DNA of 64,000 nucleotides from G963662905 sp963662905 (GCA_963662905.2 CAXXFD010000002.1:744001-808000), one strand, 5' to 3'. Numbered from the stretch's first letter, positions 9,066-18,996 are shown. The notes: generated from the letters alone by a model not told the origin. Program-made: numbers and translations.

Positions 9066-9070
9066 CTTCA

Positions 9071-9925
9071 ATGAAAAAAATTATAGGCAAATATTTCATG
9101 GTTTTTCTTTTCATATTGAATACAGCGGGTTTTGTGCAGGCGCAAAACGCAAAAGATTCAGGAAAACTATTTATTATTGGCGGCGGGGAGCGCCCACTTT
9201 CACTCATGAAAGCCCTAACCGATGAAGCCCAGATAGCGACAGATGATTTGATTGTCATCCTTCCTTTTTCGAGCAGTATTCCTCATGAGGCATCGGCTTA
9301 TGCGCGTGAACAGTTTGTTACATTAGGCTATCGGAATGTGCGGCCCATATATTTGAATGAAGATTCGCTGGTGTCAGAGCAAGCAAAAGATTCAATACGC
9401 AGGGCATCAATAATTTATATTACGGGAGGAGATCAAAACCTATTTATGAAAACTGCAGAACGTAACGAAATTGTAAAGGACATTCGTTATGTTTATCAAA
9501 ACGGGGGCCTTATTGCAGGCACCAGTGCGGGTGCAGCTGTGATGAGCGCAAAAATGATCACCGGGAATCAGCAATTACTGGAAGAGTATTCACCTGATGT
9601 TCAGATAATCCACGAAAAAAATATTGAAATATCAAAGGGTTTGGGACTGCTTAAAAATGCCATTATTGATCAGCATTTTATTAAACGCATGCGCTTGAAC
9701 CGATTGATTTCAGTAGCCATTGAAAATCCGGATGAAAGCTGCATCGGCATTGATGAATCTACAGCAATCATTGTTACCGGAAACACGATCAAAGTAAGCG
9801 GAGAAAGCCAGGTAATTGTGCTGAAAAACAACGGAAAAACCAAAAAAAGCGCTAAAGGCTTATTGGGAGCAAACAACCTGAAAATCAGTATTTACCTCCC
9901 CGGAGAATCCTTTACTATTGAATAA
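9071..9925 (+). CDS. Exported cyanophycinase-family serine peptidase (S51)
   Basis: 284 aa with a type I signal peptide (ends FVQAQ near residue 25), so periplasmic or secreted; it has no T9SS domain. S51 catalytic features are complete: FIIGGGERP near 34, ITGGDQ with Gln122, the nucleophile elbow AGTSAGAAV with Ser152, DQHFIKRMRLNRL with His202, and IGIDESTAI with Glu229. These match the Ser/His/Glu triad and oxyanion-region Gln known from cyanophycinase CphB, which cuts the multi-L-arginyl-poly-L-aspartate polymer to beta-Asp-Arg dipeptides. Other S51 members are aspartyl dipeptidases (PepE), but the size and RMRLNRL segment favour the cyanophycinase branch. A transporter gene follows after 17 nt. 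Confidence 0.85.
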   Translation: MKKIIGKYFMVFLFILNTAGFVQAQNAKDSGKLFIIGGGERPLSLMKALTDEAQIATDDLIVILPFSSSIPHEASAYAREQFVTLGYRNVRPIYLNEDSLVSEQAKDSIRRASIIYITGGDQNLFMKTAERNEIVKDIRYVYQNGGLIAGTSAGAAVMSAKMITGNQQLLEEYSPDVQIIHEKNIEISKGLGLLKNAIIDQHFIKRMRLNRLISVAIENPDESCIGIDESTAIIVTGNTIKVSGESQVIVLKNNGKTKKSAKGLLGANNLKISIYLPGESFTIE

Positions 9926-9942
9926 TACAAAAAGCCGGCCCC

Positions 9943-11349
9943 ATGAGGAAAATCCCTATAAAACTTCCCGATACGTTCAGTATTCTACTCATCATAATGG
10001 CAATATTTATTTTATTGACATGGATCATCCCTGCAGGTGTTTATGAGCGTGAAAGCATAAAAATAGGAAGCCTTACAAAAGAAGTTCTGATACCCGGCTC
10101 CTATCATGAGGTAGCGGCTAACCCTCAGGGTATTGGCGCATTTTTAACGGCTCCGATCAAAGGCTTCATTGCAGCGGCACAAATTATTGGTTTTTGCCTT
10201 TTTGTTGGAGGCGCTTTTGGTATTTTCAACCGAACGGGAGCTATAAATGCCGGCATTGCTTCTGTTTTGCGGGCGGGCAAAAAGAATCCTGCACGTAAAA
10301 AGATCATCGTACCGTTTATTATGCTGCTTTTCTCTCTTGCCGGAGCAACTTTTGGCATGAGCGAAAGTGTTTTGGTTTTTATATTGATCACGCTTCCTTT
10401 GGCTCTTGCACTTGGATACGACAGCATCGTTGGGATCAGCATGTCCTTTCTTGCCGCGGGTGTTGGCTTTGCCGGAGCTTTTTTCAACCCCTTTACTATT
10501 GGGATTGCCCAAGGTATTTCAGAAGTTTTGCTGTTTAGCGGCTGGGAATACCGGATTTTTGTGTGGGTCATCCTCACTTCCGCAGCCATTATTTTCGTGA
10601 TGCGCTATATCAAAAGAATCGAAAAAAAACCGAAATACAGTCCTGTTTATCAATTGGATCAATCGCGCGACAAAAGTGATTTCGAGCACAGCAACGAGCT
10701 GGAAATGACATCAAAACACCGATTGGTTTTATGGATATTGCTTGCCACTTTTTTCCTTTTGATATTAGGGTCAAATATCTGGAACTGGTATATCAATGAA
10801 ATTTCTGCCCTTTTTACCGGTGCGGCCATTTTGGTTGCCATGCTTTACGGATTAAAAGCCAAAGACACTACGGAGGCCTTTATTGAAGGCACCAAGGGGA
10901 TGACTCTTGCCGCTTTGGTCATTGGGATATCGCGCGGGCTGCTCATTATTGCCAGTGATGGCAAAATAATCGACACCATGCTGCATGCCATGGCAGGAGC
11001 TACGGAAAATATCCCTCCGGCCCTGACGGCACAAATAATGTTTTTGACGCAAGGAGCGATCAATTTCTTTGTCCCTTCCGGATCGGGACAGGCAGCACTT
11101 ACGATGCCGCTTATGGCTCCTTTAAGTGATTTGGTGGGCGTTTCGCGACAAACTGCTGTATTGGCTTTTCAGCTTGGCGATGGCATTTTCAATATGATTA
11201 TCCCCACCAGCGGTGTCACAATGGGCGCATTATCAATTTCCAAAGTCCCATATCAAATCTGGTTTAAATGGCTGGTCCCACTTATACTGATTTTGATGGT
11301 TTTATCCCTTCTTTTGATGATCCCTCCCACAATGTTGTTCCTGTATTAG
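9943..11349 (+). CDS. YfcC/DcuC-family inner-membrane transporter
   Basis: 468 aa with about 11-12 transmembrane helices. It starts MRKIPIKLPDTFSILLIIM and has IIPAGVYER near residue 30, both typical of the YfcC family (DcuC superfamily). Two repeated hairpin regions are visible: FGMSESVLVFILITLPLALA near 130 and the re-entrant NFFVPSGSGQAALTMPLMAP near 367. Family members are thought to carry amino acids, peptides or dicarboxylates with cations; basic amino acid or dipeptide uptake has been inferred for several. It is 17 nt behind the S51 gene, so the two form an operon, which suggests it imports the products of that enzyme. Substrate is inference. Confidence 0.85.
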   Translation: MRKIPIKLPDTFSILLIIMAIFILLTWIIPAGVYERESIKIGSLTKEVLIPGSYHEVAANPQGIGAFLTAPIKGFIAAAQIIGFCLFVGGAFGIFNRTGAINAGIASVLRAGKKNPARKKIIVPFIMLLFSLAGATFGMSESVLVFILITLPLALALGYDSIVGISMSFLAAGVGFAGAFFNPFTIGIAQGISEVLLFSGWEYRIFVWVILTSAAIIFVMRYIKRIEKKPKYSPVYQLDQSRDKSDFEHSNELEMTSKHRLVLWILLATFFLLILGSNIWNWYINEISALFTGAAILVAMLYGLKAKDTTEAFIEGTKGMTLAALVIGISRGLLIIASDGKIIDTMLHAMAGATENIPPALTAQIMFLTQGAINFFVPSGSGQAALTMPLMAPLSDLVGVSRQTAVLAFQLGDGIFNMIIPTSGVTMGALSISKVPYQIWFKWLVPLILILMVLSLLLMIPPTMLFLY

Positions 11350-11380
11350 GATTGGATTTCCATTTTAAAATCAATTTAGT

Positions 11381-11417
11381 TCACTCATCGGATGACTTTG
11401 AGTCATCCGATGAGTGA
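11381..11417. repeat. Long perfect palindrome, copy 1 of a recurring hairpin
   Basis: The arms TCACTCATCGGATGACT (11381-11397) and its exact complement (11401-11417) enclose a 3-nt loop. The core TCATCGGATGACTT...TCATCCGATGA recurs at 54279-54309 with three differences in 29 nt. There is no T-run directly after the stem on either strand, so on its own it is not a standard terminator. It lies between convergent genes next to the stronger terminator at 11419-11455. Confidence 0.7.
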
Positions 11418-11418
11418 G

Positions 11419-11455
11419 AAAAAAAAAGACCGCCCAAGTTTATCGGGCAGTCTTT
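11419..11455 (-). terminator. Terminator of the Sus-like operon
   Basis: The arms AAAGAC-GCCC (11425-11435, one mismatch) and GGGC-GTCTTT (11445-11455) pair around a 9-nt loop. On the minus strand the stem ends in nine T residues (11419-11427). It lies 23 nt past the stop of the T9SS cargo gene that closes the sigma/FecR/SusCD cluster. In the plus direction it may also stop the YfcC gene, with a weaker T-run. Confidence 0.8.
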
Positions 11456-11477
11456 CAAAACCAGGAGAAAACCTCTC

Positions 11478-13136
11478 TTATTTAACCATTAATCGTGTTG
11501 TTTCCACCTCAGAGCCATTAAAAACAGACACAAAATAAACTCCCGGATTCAAAGCGGAAATATCAATCTGTGCACTGTTATTATTCAGGCCATCATTTTC
11601 GATTACAACAGCACCGTTGATGTTGCTGATACGCACATTGGTAATTTTTTCTGTGCGCGCAATATTAATCACATTGGTAGCCGGATTAGGATAAACTTCC
11701 ATTGCAATCATTTCGTTTTCACTAATGCCGGTAGTCAGGACGATATCCGCAGCATTGCGTGGATTGAGGCGATAAACTCCATAGGAATAATCCACTACAC
11801 CTGTGATTGTGTAAGTATCGCCAACATTCATGCTAATGTTAGCCAACTGATAATCTACATTATCACCAATTTTGATGAATGTTTCACCATTGTCATCGCT
11901 GCAATAGTAAAAATACGGATCTTCAAAATACTGGGTTACTTTGGCATTTTCGATGCGCACGAGCTGACCTTCCCATTTTTCGGCCATGGGATCATTTGCG
12001 GCATGTGTTGTATCTATTTCATTACCAGCAATTACTTCCGGAGCATAAGGTTCATTTCCTGAGCTGATAATTTCAATCAAAACAGGATCAACAATTTCGT
12101 TCAGGTCGTAATACTGATCGCGTGTGGCAGTAAGAACAACCTCATCACCTACAGCAACCTGCTCGATTAAACTAAAGCTATAACCCATTACACCATTGTA
12201 TGCGCCGGCACCATCCTGAATCCAGAAATTGTTGTACGCATCATTAGCTGAAATAATACCGCTGAATGTGGCCTGAATACCATTTGCGAGCACACCTTCC
12301 GGATTTGCTGCATTGGTATAGGCAATAGGAGCAATACCACCGTAAAGCTCAACAGAGCTGGTTCCTTCCAGTCCGGCCTGTTCCAGTTGATCAACAGTTA
12401 AATCAAATTCAATAGGAGCTGAAGCACCACTCAAATGTACCAGATTACGCATTTCGGCATCAATTTCCGCGTTGGCAAAAGTTATTTCAGCTGTTCCGTT
12501 CAAAATAAAATCAGAAGCTGTAACACTTTCCACATCGGCATTATAGCGAACATCAACAGCATCATTGCTCACACAGTAAGCATATTCCAGTCCCAGAAGC
12601 GCCCAGTTTTCAAAGCCACCGTTCACAACGAGGTTTTCGCCACCGTCTTCCATAAAAATTGCATTGTCAACATAGGCAACAGCTTCATCAACAAACTCAT
12701 CCTGATCATAGAATTTAATCCAAACATAGCCTTCCACTGCTCCATCAGGCACGGTAGCCGTCCAGGTAATCGTTTGCCAATCGGCCATATCTTCCGAATA
12801 AACAGGAGCTTCGCCATAAACATCATTGCCCTCTGCATCATAAAAATCGGCATAGATTTTCAGGCGGCCACGGGTATCATTGTCCAGTACGTCAATGGAG
12901 AAAGTGTAGGAAGCACCTTCATTTACAGCATAATTATCACTGACCAGGTAAGGCACATTGGTAGTATGCAGGTTCATCTGGCAGGAAGTGGTTCCCTGCG
13001 TAAAAAATTCCGTATTGGGATTCAGGCTGATATCGTCCGGACTGGGCGTATCAATAAACCAGTTTTGCGGAACCTGTCCCATTGCATTTATGGCAAAAGC
13101 CATCATCAGCACAAAAAGTAAATTTTTAAATCTCAT
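11478..13136 (-). CDS. T9SS cargo protein with carbohydrate-binding-like and OB-fold-like regions
   Basis: 552 aa. The signal peptide ends FAINAMGQ near residue 21. Residues about 25-180 look like a beta-sandwich of the CenC carbohydrate-binding kind (YTFSIDVLDND, then a VVNGGFENW motif). Residues about 240-460 contain an OB-fold-like segment of the kind seen in DUF5689/YhcR proteins (ISANDAYNNFWIQDGAGAY, VGDEVVLTATRDQYYDLNEI). The last ~75 residues are a T9SS sorting domain (VYPNPATNVINI, GVYFVSVFNG, final RLMVK). It is the last gene of the SusCD cluster, 34 nt below the YWTD lipoprotein. It is probably a surface substrate-binding or accessory protein; no catalytic motif was recognised. Confidence 0.75.
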   Translation of the reverse strand: MRFKNLLFVLMMAFAINAMGQVPQNWFIDTPSPDDISLNPNTEFFTQGTTSCQMNLHTTNVPYLVSDNYAVNEGASYTFSIDVLDNDTRGRLKIYADFYDAEGNDVYGEAPVYSEDMADWQTITWTATVPDGAVEGYVWIKFYDQDEFVDEAVAYVDNAIFMEDGGENLVVNGGFENWALLGLEYAYCVSNDAVDVRYNADVESVTASDFILNGTAEITFANAEIDAEMRNLVHLSGASAPIEFDLTVDQLEQAGLEGTSSVELYGGIAPIAYTNAANPEGVLANGIQATFSGIISANDAYNNFWIQDGAGAYNGVMGYSFSLIEQVAVGDEVVLTATRDQYYDLNEIVDPVLIEIISSGNEPYAPEVIAGNEIDTTHAANDPMAEKWEGQLVRIENAKVTQYFEDPYFYYCSDDNGETFIKIGDNVDYQLANISMNVGDTYTITGVVDYSYGVYRLNPRNAADIVLTTGISENEMIAMEVYPNPATNVINIARTEKITNVRISNINGAVVIENDGLNNNSAQIDISALNPGVYFVSVFNGSEVETTRLMVK

Positions 13137-13170
13137 AGTCTTTGTTTTTTTAATTTAACATTATGGTGAA

Positions 13171-14325
13171 TTATCTAAAAGCATCAATTGCAATAGCATA
13201 CGGATTGCAGCCTGTAATAAATTCTTCCTTATTGCCGCCATCCAAATCTGAACGGAAAATGATTCCATTTACTTTATCGCTCCAGTAAAGTTTTCCTGCA
13301 TCCAGGTCAATGTCCATGCCCCAGCAGTAGTTATCCGTCATTTCGGGAGCAATTACGGTTTCCGCAGAGCCATCGAGATTGGCCATACAGATACCTTTTT
13401 CGTAATCGGCATAGTACATTTTATTGTTTTCCACATCGAGGGCTATTGCTCCGCCATTGGTTCCGGCAACAAGTTCGGTGAAATTTGTGCCGTCAAAATC
13501 AACACTGAACATCCCTCCGGAAAATTCGTATTTATCATTACTGAAAAGAAATTTATTATTGAGATAATCCCAGGCAATATCAATGGCCATTTCAGGTTTG
13601 GAAGTAGTCGTCATAGGAATAAAAACCTCAGCATTGCTACCATCCATATCGCAGCGCCCAATGGCTCCCTCTGTACCCCAATACAGTTTATTGTCCACAA
13701 TGTCCAGACCGAACGGATCGGTTAAAACCGGATTATTGTAATCGATAACGATTTGAAGGTCAAAACCTTCCAGATCGTAACTGTAAATAACGCCAGCCCT
13801 GTAATCGGAAACAATCACACGGGCGTTACTGGTATCAATAACCATTCCGTAGGGTTTATCCAATGCTGTATGGCCAAAATCCTTGACAACCGGCTCATTG
13901 CCGTCGAGCAATACATAGCGCACGCTGTGGGTGGTACGATCCGTAAAATAGAGGGTTTTTGTTTTTCCCGCATTGGGGTCTTTTATCTGGAGGGTCAGCT
14001 CTTTTTTAAGCTGATTGTAATAAAGGTCTTCAGTTGCGCCGACAGTGAGGCTGATATTGTATGTACCCGGCTCGCTATAAACAATTTCAGGGTTTTCTTC
14101 GATGGATGTTTGTCCATTTCCAAAATCCCATTGATAAGAAGTAGCCAAAATGGATTTATTGGTAAAACTTACGGTACTGGGCGCTGTTAAGCCATTGGTA
14201 GCCTGATAGTCAAAATCAGCTACGGTACTTGCGGATGGAACTGTTTTTTCTTTTTCACAAGCGGTAAAAAACACGGCCGCTGTGAAAGCAAACATCATCA
14301 GGTATATGTATTTCGAATATTTCAT
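13171..14325 (-). CDS. PKD-domain lipoprotein with YWTD/NHL-type beta-propeller
   Basis: 384 aa from the ATG at 14325. A start seven codons upstream (14346) is possible but leaves a polar stretch before the signal. The lipoprotein signal ends AAVFFTAC. A PKD domain follows at about 30-115 (YQWDFGNGQTS, SEPGTYNISLTVG), then a propeller of LDL-receptor YWTD type from about 125 to the end, with repeats such as KLYWGTEGAIGRCDMDGS and KMYYADYEKGICMANLDGS. It lies directly after susD, where Sus loci usually encode surface glycan-binding lipoproteins (SusE/F position). It is therefore probably an outer-leaflet protein binding the imported polymer or stabilising the SusCD complex. Confidence 0.8.
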   Translation of the reverse strand: MKYSKYIYLMMFAFTAAVFFTACEKEKTVPSASTVADFDYQATNGLTAPSTVSFTNKSILATSYQWDFGNGQTSIEENPEIVYSEPGTYNISLTVGATEDLYYNQLKKELTLQIKDPNAGKTKTLYFTDRTTHSVRYVLLDGNEPVVKDFGHTALDKPYGMVIDTSNARVIVSDYRAGVIYSYDLEGFDLQIVIDYNNPVLTDPFGLDIVDNKLYWGTEGAIGRCDMDGSNAEVFIPMTTTSKPEMAIDIAWDYLNNKFLFSNDKYEFSGGMFSVDFDGTNFTELVAGTNGGAIALDVENNKMYYADYEKGICMANLDGSAETVIAPEMTDNYCWGMDIDLDAGKLYWSDKVNGIIFRSDLDGGNKEEFITGCNPYAIAIDAFR

Positions 14326-14349
14326 TGTTATTGATTTTTTGTGCATGAA

Positions 14350-15669
14350 TTAATATCCGGGATTTTGATTTTCCGGTCCGATGGACGGATTCGTATTTAT
14401 TTCGGAAAAAGGAATCGGGAAAAGCAATTGATTGGCCGAACTGACATCGGGTAAAGTTTCAATGGCTATTCCGTTGCGGATCAGATCAAACCAGCGCTGA
14501 CCTTCGAAGGTAAATTCGAGTTGGCGCTGCAACATCATTTCTTCAAAAAGCGCATCATAATCCTGCAAGTTTACAGCTTGCAAACCGGCACGTTCCCGAA
14601 TTTTATTGATGTCCGCATTGATCTGAGCCACATCGCCTTGCATATGGATCATTGCTTCGGCACGCAGCAGGTACATTTCTGCCAGACGCATCACATAAAC
14701 GCGGTCAGCTCCTGTAGAAATCTCATGATATTTAATGCAATAGGGCTTATCATCAAAGCCGGCAAATGAAGCATCGAGCCTTTGGTCCCCTGCTGTGAAA
14801 TTCCCAAGAAGTCCGCCTTCGGGACTTACTTCATAACGTCCGCCAAGCGATGAGGGAAAGACATATTCGGCCATTCGGTTTTTATCCTGATCGTTGTATT
14901 TCACTTCAAAAATTGATTCTGAATTAGTCCCCGGGACGAAAAGCTGGCTATAATCAGAAAGCAAGGACAAACCGGAATTATCGATAATGTTTCCGGCAAT
15001 CTGCGCTGCTTGCTGATAGTTCTTTTCATATAGGGCAATGCGTGCGAGAAGAGCCTCAGCCGCCACAGCCGAAGCCAAACCTTCTGTGGTAGTAGTTGTA
15101 TTTTTCATTGCAAAATCCAGATCGGATTTCAATTGTGCCAAAACTGCAGAAACAGAAGAACGCGGAATACTAAGCGCCTCATCATCAAGCGTTGGCGTAG
15201 TCTTCAGAGGAACACCGCCGTAATAGCTTATAAGGTTAAAATAAGCCAGGCTCCGAATAAAATAAAGCTGACCCATCACATCATTTTTAAAGGCCGCATC
15301 AACATCCTGGATTTCGGGCATATAATGGAGCACGTTGTTCACACGATTGATGGCAATATAAGAAGCACTCCATATAGCTTCGGAAATTGAATTGTTTGAA
15401 AGCAGATTATTGAGGGCTATATCGTTGTATTCCAATATTGTACCTGTTGCATTTGCGTTATCGGAAGACAGCTCTGCTGCAAGGATGGCGTGACGTCCGT
15501 ATAATCCGGACAATTGCAGTGCATCATAGCAACCTGTAAGTGCCTGATTCAAATCGGCTTGCGTTGTAATGGCCTTGTCGGCGGCAATGGATTGGGTTGG
15601 GTCAATTTCAAGCTTCGCGCAGGAAAACAAAGCCGGTATCATGATTATCAAGTAGATATATTTTTTCAT
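14350..15669 (-). CDS. susD: SusD/RagB-family nutrient-binding outer-membrane lipoprotein
   Basis: 439 aa. The lipoprotein signal MKKYIYLIIMIPALFSC is followed by the SusD-like fold: NQALTGCYDALQLSGLYGRH near residue 47, the TPR-like helices (FIRSLAYFNLISYYGGVPL near 148 is the family's central signature), and the C-terminal RAEAMIHMQGDVAQINADI and FEGQRWFDLIRNG near 397. SusD proteins sit as a lid on the SusC pore and capture oligomers at the cell surface. It follows susC by 11 nt. Here the surrounding genes are peptidase-type rather than glycoside hydrolases, so the ligand may be peptidic. Confidence 0.93.
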   Translation of the reverse strand: MKKYIYLIIMIPALFSCAKLEIDPTQSIAADKAITTQADLNQALTGCYDALQLSGLYGRHAILAAELSSDNANATGTILEYNDIALNNLLSNNSISEAIWSASYIAINRVNNVLHYMPEIQDVDAAFKNDVMGQLYFIRSLAYFNLISYYGGVPLKTTPTLDDEALSIPRSSVSAVLAQLKSDLDFAMKNTTTTTEGLASAVAAEALLARIALYEKNYQQAAQIAGNIIDNSGLSLLSDYSQLFVPGTNSESIFEVKYNDQDKNRMAEYVFPSSLGGRYEVSPEGGLLGNFTAGDQRLDASFAGFDDKPYCIKYHEISTGADRVYVMRLAEMYLLRAEAMIHMQGDVAQINADINKIRERAGLQAVNLQDYDALFEEMMLQRQLEFTFEGQRWFDLIRNGIAIETLPDVSSANQLLFPIPFSEINTNPSIGPENQNPGY

Positions 15670-15680
15670 TTTCGTGGGAT

Positions 15681-18600
15681 TTAAAATTGAACATTAAGGC
15701 CGGCAGAAACTGTACGGGCTACCGGATAGGTGAAAAAATCGGTACCATAGCGCAGCGCATCGTCTCCGGCATAATTTACTTCGGGATCCATTCCACTGTA
15801 ATCGGTTATTGTAAAGAGGTTTTGTCCTACGAGATAAATTTCCAATTTACTGATTTTAAGTGATTTTAAAAGCTCGGGCTGGAACTGATAGGCAAGACGC
15901 ACGGATTTACAGCGCAAATAGGAACCATCTTCGATAAAGCGCGAAGAAGCGCGGTCGTTATTGTTGAGGTCGGCAGCCGTTGCCCTGGGGATGTATGCAA
16001 TATCACCGGGTTGCCGCCAGCGGTCAATAATTGCCGCCAACTGGTTGTCCTGCCCTTTCATAGACTCGATATAACGGCGTGTTCCGTTGAAAATATCGTT
16101 GCCATAAGAATATTGCATCGTAACGGACAGGCTGAAACCTTTATAAGAGAAACTATTGGTGAATGCACCGATAAAGTCGGGGTTTGGATCACCGATAACC
16201 GTACGGTCATTTTCGGTAATTTCTCCATCACCGTCAACATCACGGAAAACAATATCGCCGGTAGATGGATCAACTCCCAGAGATTCGTAATTATAAAATA
16301 CACCAATGGGCTGGCCCACGCGGACACTGTTTTCACCACGACCGATCTGATCAATAGGCTGATCGTTATAGAGCTTGGTAATTTCGTTGCGGTTCAAACT
16401 GAAATTTGTTGAAAAGTCCCATTTGAGCGGCGCATCAATAATATTCGCTGAAAGGAAAAGCTCAATACCATTATTTTTCATTTCGCCAATATTGGAAATG
16501 AAAGAGCTGAATCCGGAGCTTAGCGGAACGGGACGGTAAAGAAGCAGATCCTTGGTGTATTTGTGGTAATAATCAAAATTAAAGGTCAGGCGGTTATTAA
16601 ACATCGACAGGTCGAAACCGATATCAAACTGTGCGGTGGACTCCCATTTCAGGTCGGGATTAGGCAGTTGGGAAGGGTAAATTCCTGGATTGGTCAAATA
16701 GTCGGCTCCGGATGAATAGAGGTTCATATATGCAAAATCCGGGATTCCGTCGTTTCCGGTCAAACCATAACTGGCGCGCAGCTTGGCATCGTTCATAAAT
16801 CCAACATTAAAGAAATCTTCCTCCGAAATGCGCCATGCGGCCGAAGCTGCCGGGAAAAAACCATATTTATTGTTTTCGCCAAATTTGGATGAACCGTCAT
16901 ACCTCCCGCTCAAGGTAAAGAGATATTTATAAGCGATATCGTATTTTACTTCGCCAAAAAACGAATTCAGCCCACGGTCCAAAGCCGAGGTGCTCCCTTC
17001 GGTGATGGTAGCAGCTGATGCGATATACTCAAAATTTTCATTGGGAAAATCCTGTCCGCGCAAATAGCTGCTGCGTCTTTGATAGCTTTCAAAACTATAG
17101 CCCAGCAAGGCATTAATGCGGTGTTTTTCATTAATCTCTGTATAATATTTGAAGAGGTTATTGCTCACAATATTAATAACATTGGCGGATGATTCGATGC
17201 CCAGGCCATTGTATTTTCCGCCCTGGCGCGTTGTTGGCGGATCGTAGGTATGCTCGCGCAGATTGTAGTAATCGGCACCCCATTTTGTGGTAAACGTCAA
17301 TCCTTTAATCAGTTTTACATCGGCGTAGATGCTGGAAATATTACGAAAAGCATAACTTTTGTTCTTATGCAGATTCCCAATAGAAACCGGATTTGCATAA
17401 GGGCCGTCATCGTTATACGTTCCATCTTCATTATAAACGGGATAAATTGGCGGCATCGCAATGGCGTTGGCCAGCGGTGAATTTAAAGACTGGTCGCCTT
17501 CTTTGCGGTCGTTGGTCGAATAGCTCAGGCTGATATTTGTTCCGACATCAATACGGTCGTTTACTTTAAAATCGAGGTTTGCCCGTCCGTTCATACGGTC
17601 ATAAGCTGTACCGATCAATGTACCATCCTGAGTGAAATAATTACCGGAAACATAAAATTTTGTGTTTTTCGAACCACCTGCTGCTGACAGTTCATAATTG
17701 GCTATAGGTGCAGTTTGAAGCACTTCATTCAGCCAATCCGTATCAATGGTATTGTTTTGAATTTCTTCATCGGAATAGATAGGCAAACCACCTGCCGCGA
17801 TACTGGCTTCGTTTTTATACTCCATAAACTCGCGCGCATTTAGCATATCGAGAGTTTTGCCCACTTTCTGCACACCATAATAAGTACTGAAATTTATTGT
17901 AGTTTTTTCGGCGCTTCCTTTTTTTGTCGTGATCAGGATAACGCCATTGGAAGCCCGGCTACCGTAAATTGTTGTAGCAGAAGCATCTTTCAAAACCGAG
18001 ATCGATTCAATATCGTTGGGGTTCAGATCGGAAATTGCATTAATGGTTTGACCGCTAAAACCAATCTGGCCGTAATCTCCGGTGATGATCGGGATACCAT
18101 CCACCACGTAGAGCGGTGAATTTCCTGCGTTAATGGAGCTCACACCGCGCACACGTACAGAAATACCACCTCCCGGAGTACCGGAATTACTGACAACCTG
18201 CACGCCGGTTGATTTTCCCTGAAGCGCCTGGTCGATATTTGAACTTGGGATTTCGGTAAGGTCATCAGAACTTACAACACTCACTGAGCTTGTAAGCAAT
18301 TTACGGCTTGAGGAGCCATAGCCAACAACCACCATTTCATCAAGCTCGGTTGCTATAGGAATCAGAGCAATATCGATCACGGATTTATCGGCAAGAACTT
18401 CCACTCTGTCATAGCCAATAAAAGAAAAAATCAGCACAGAAAACTCATCAGGGACTTCGATGGCATAATTCCCGTTCACATCGGTTGTAGTACCTTGTGT
18501 AGTTCCTTTAATTACGATGCTGACACCGGGCATTGTGGAACCGGTATTCGCATCCGTAACGGTTCCGCTGATCTTTTTTCCCTCTGGCGGAGCTTGGGTT

Positions 18601-18983
18601 TTAGTTGATTTTTTTGGTTGAACCTCCGGCGTCAGGATAATCTTTTCTTTTAAGAATTCAAATTTGATTTTCTTTCCATCCAATAATCCGTGAAGTACAT
18701 CTTCAATTCCTTTAGCGGAAACCTTTGCCGTAACTTTTTGGTTTACATCGATTTTTGCAGCATTATACACAAATGTGTAATTGCATTGCTTTTCAATTTG
18801 CTGCAAAGCATCTTTAAGTGTCACGTTTTCGATATTCAGAGTAATGGCTTTATCCTGACCCACTCCCGCTTTTGCAGGAAAAGGGATCATCATTGCCAGA
18901 AGCAGGATGGCACATCCCGTTCTGAAGAAAAAAGCGCGTACTTCTGAAAAACGTTTCATTTTCGTGTGTAAAGTGTTTTTCAT
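15681..18983 (-). CDS. susC: SusC/RagA-family TonB-dependent outer-membrane transporter with STN domain
   Basis: 1100 aa from the ATG at 18983; upstream in-frame codons would overlap the fecR gene. Domains in order: signal peptide, STN (secretin/TonB short N-terminal) domain about 25-90, CarboxypepD_reg-like domain about 135-215, SusC plug with VVVGYGSSSRKLLTSSVS near 220 and DASATTIYGSRASNGVILIT near 330, then the 22-strand barrel ending in VARTVSAGLNVQF. The STN domain means it can signal to the FecR anti-sigma factor encoded 14 nt upstream. With SusD it imports oligomers into the periplasm using TonB energy. Confidence 0.94.
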   Translation of the reverse strand: MKNTLHTKMKRFSEVRAFFFRTGCAILLLAMMIPFPAKAGVGQDKAITLNIENVTLKDALQQIEKQCNYTFVYNAAKIDVNQKVTAKVSAKGIEDVLHGLLDGKKIKFEFLKEKIILTPEVQPKKSTKTQAPPEGKKISGTVTDANTGSTMPGVSIVIKGTTQGTTTDVNGNYAIEVPDEFSVLIFSFIGYDRVEVLADKSVIDIALIPIATELDEMVVVGYGSSSRKLLTSSVSVVSSDDLTEIPSSNIDQALQGKSTGVQVVSNSGTPGGGISVRVRGVSSINAGNSPLYVVDGIPIITGDYGQIGFSGQTINAISDLNPNDIESISVLKDASATTIYGSRASNGVILITTKKGSAEKTTINFSTYYGVQKVGKTLDMLNAREFMEYKNEASIAAGGLPIYSDEEIQNNTIDTDWLNEVLQTAPIANYELSAAGGSKNTKFYVSGNYFTQDGTLIGTAYDRMNGRANLDFKVNDRIDVGTNISLSYSTNDRKEGDQSLNSPLANAIAMPPIYPVYNEDGTYNDDGPYANPVSIGNLHKNKSYAFRNISSIYADVKLIKGLTFTTKWGADYYNLREHTYDPPTTRQGGKYNGLGIESSANVINIVSNNLFKYYTEINEKHRINALLGYSFESYQRRSSYLRGQDFPNENFEYIASAATITEGSTSALDRGLNSFFGEVKYDIAYKYLFTLSGRYDGSSKFGENNKYGFFPAASAAWRISEEDFFNVGFMNDAKLRASYGLTGNDGIPDFAYMNLYSSGADYLTNPGIYPSQLPNPDLKWESTAQFDIGFDLSMFNNRLTFNFDYYHKYTKDLLLYRPVPLSSGFSSFISNIGEMKNNGIELFLSANIIDAPLKWDFSTNFSLNRNEITKLYNDQPIDQIGRGENSVRVGQPIGVFYNYESLGVDPSTGDIVFRDVDGDGEITENDRTVIGDPNPDFIGAFTNSFSYKGFSLSVTMQYSYGNDIFNGTRRYIESMKGQDNQLAAIIDRWRQPGDIAYIPRATAADLNNNDRASSRFIEDGSYLRCKSVRLAYQFQPELLKSLKISKLEIYLVGQNLFTITDYSGMDPEVNYAGDDALRYGTDFFTYPVARTVSAGLNVQF

Positions 18984-18996
18984 GCTTTTCTGAATT

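Larger units (their letters stand above)
8629..9070. other. Intergenic region between subtilase and S51 peptidase genes
   Basis: 442 nt separating divergent genes. Apart from the candidate microprotein unit (promoter 9034-9065, ORF 8876-9013, terminator 8824-8850) nothing is recognisable. The part next to the subtilase gene (8629-8820) is AT-rich and presumably carries that gene's promoter, but no full TAnnTTTG box is present. Confidence 0.5.
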
